Below, piece by piece: positions 63,320-64,000 of a stretch of 64,000 bases of DNA. Position numbers and translations under genes: made by a program. Source of the DNA: Candidimonas nitroreducens (GTDB lineage Bacteria > Pseudomonadota > Gammaproteobacteria > Burkholderiales > Burkholderiaceae_B); contig NZ_NJIH01000001.1 in the NCBI RefSeq assembly GCF_002209565.1, positions 62,001 to 126,000 on the forward strand. The letters are read 5' to 3'. Numbering within the stretch: position 1 is the first letter of the stretch; every line of letters begins with the position of its first letter. Under the pieces are notes generated by a model. The model was not told the DNA's origin, made no database searches, and saw nothing but the letters and a program-made list of their open reading frames with translations.

Positions 63320-64000
63320 TCAATATTCCGCGCGCAGTGTGAGCATGAGGCTGCGCGGCTCGCCGTAGCGGTTGTTCCAGGATGGGCTGGACAGGCTTTG
63401 GTAATAGGTTCGGTCGAACAGGTTGTTGACGTTGACCGCGGCCGTCACGCGGCGGCTGATGCGATAGCCGATCCTGGCGTTGACCAGCGCGTAGCCGCCT
63501 TGGCGCAAGGTGGTACCGCCCGATTGAACGGAGTAATCGCTTTGCGCCAGGACATCGAGCCCGATGCTCAGGCGCCGCGCATTCCAGGCAGGCGTATAGT
63601 TGCCCCACAGCCTCGCGATGTGGCGCGGCGTGAAGCTGGCGAAAGGTTGGCCCTCGGAGGTGGCGTCCTTCAAATATTTGGTGGTGTTGTAGGTATAGCT
63701 GGCCGACACACTCAGATTCGGTGTGAGCCGCCCAGTCGCTTCGGCTTCGATGCCTTGGCTTCTGACATCACCTCCCGTGATGTAGTAGCAAGCCTGGCCG
63801 ACGCAGGGATGAGCGGGATCGGGCTGGGCACGGTTTCGCTGCCGGATGTCGAACGCCGCCAATGACACATTGAGCCTGCCGTGAGCCAGTTCTCCCTTTA
63901 TGCCGGCCTCCAGATTGGTGCCTTCTATCGGGTTCAGCGCCTGGCCGCTCCAGGTCGCCTGGGTCTGTGGCTGAAACACCTGGGCGTAACTGGCATAGAC
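63320..64000 (-). CDS. TonB-dependent siderophore receptor (set 3), C-terminal 226 residues
   Basis: The start lies beyond the right edge. The visible part is the last barrel third: NPIEGTNLEAGIKGELAHGR, FTPRHIARLWGNYTPAW, VNNLFDRTYYQS and the terminal LMLTLRAEY. Family signatures of ferrichrome/rhizobactin-type receptors are present, but the ligand is not readable. It heads the leftward operon with PepSY, cupin and permease genes; the next gene's reading frame begins around its stop. Confidence 0.93.
   Translation of the reverse strand, partial: VYASYAQVFQPQTQATWSGQALNPIEGTNLEAGIKGELAHGRLNVSLAAFDIRQRNRAQPDPAHPCVGQACYYITGGDVRSQGIEAEATGRLTPNLSVSASYTYNTTKYLKDATSEGQPFASFTPRHIARLWGNYTPAWNARRLSIGLDVLAQSDYSVQSGGTTLRQGGYALVNARIGYRISRRVTAAVNVNNLFDRTYYQSLSSPSWNNRYGEPRSLMLTLRAEY

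Overview
The window is GC-rich chromosomal DNA from a betaproteobacterium, most likely Alcaligenaceae (Bordetella/Achromobacter group). This rests on the codon bias, the two Bug-type tripartite tricarboxylate transporter binding proteins, the GTP-type PEP carboxykinase and the FecI/FecR/TonB-receptor sets. I could not run a search, so genus and species are not assigned. No tRNA, rRNA, phage or CRISPR array was seen.

Left third (1-31 kb), mostly housekeeping: a truncated LysR regulator, a small lipoprotein, yqeY, then the SOS mutagenesis operon imuA-imuB-dnaE2 (leftward) behind a perfect LexA box. Next come an alpha/beta hydrolase with a replaced nucleophile, an NRDE protein, pbpG, aqpZ, tag and argG. 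A leftward pair follows, a FAN1-like VRR-NUC nuclease and a Rad3/DinG-like helicase; its intergenic region carries a second perfect LexA box and five 12-bp repeats. Then a secreted nucleosidase-like protein, a cupin, a GntR regulator divergent from an enolase-superfamily enzyme and a Bug protein, and a five-gene leftward operon for an ABC importer plus metallophosphoesterase, ending at the divergent pckG.

Middle (32-46.5 kb): a LysR-led catabolic cluster (Bug protein, MmgE/PrpD, polysaccharide-deacetylase-like protein, amidase), a NUDIX/winged-helix regulator, and a 1275-residue glycine-rich autotransporter behind an AT-rich, repeat-bearing promoter. After it come a PemK/MazF-type toxin-antitoxin pair with a palindromic operator and about 1.1 kb of gene debris (serine hydrolase, AraC and transposase fragments).

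Right part (46.5-64 kb) is an iron-acquisition island. Set 1 is sigma/anti-sigma, TonB receptor and PepSY protein. Set 2 is sigma/anti-sigma and a receptor broken by a 17-bp tandem duplication, followed by a MacA/MacB-type exporter. Set 3 runs leftward: a receptor entering from the right edge, a PepSY protein, a cupin and an RhtX/FptX-type siderophore permease. Fur-like sequences precede both sigma genes. The logic is iron starvation and cell-surface signalling driving uptake of ferric siderophores, with inner-membrane import or reduction and possible siderophore recycling.

The most notable items are the receptor frameshift by exact duplication, the LexA box beside the nuclease-helicase pair, a nested palindromic repeat family that starts inside stop codons, the glycine-rich autotransporter, and a hydrolase whose catalytic Ser is Gly.
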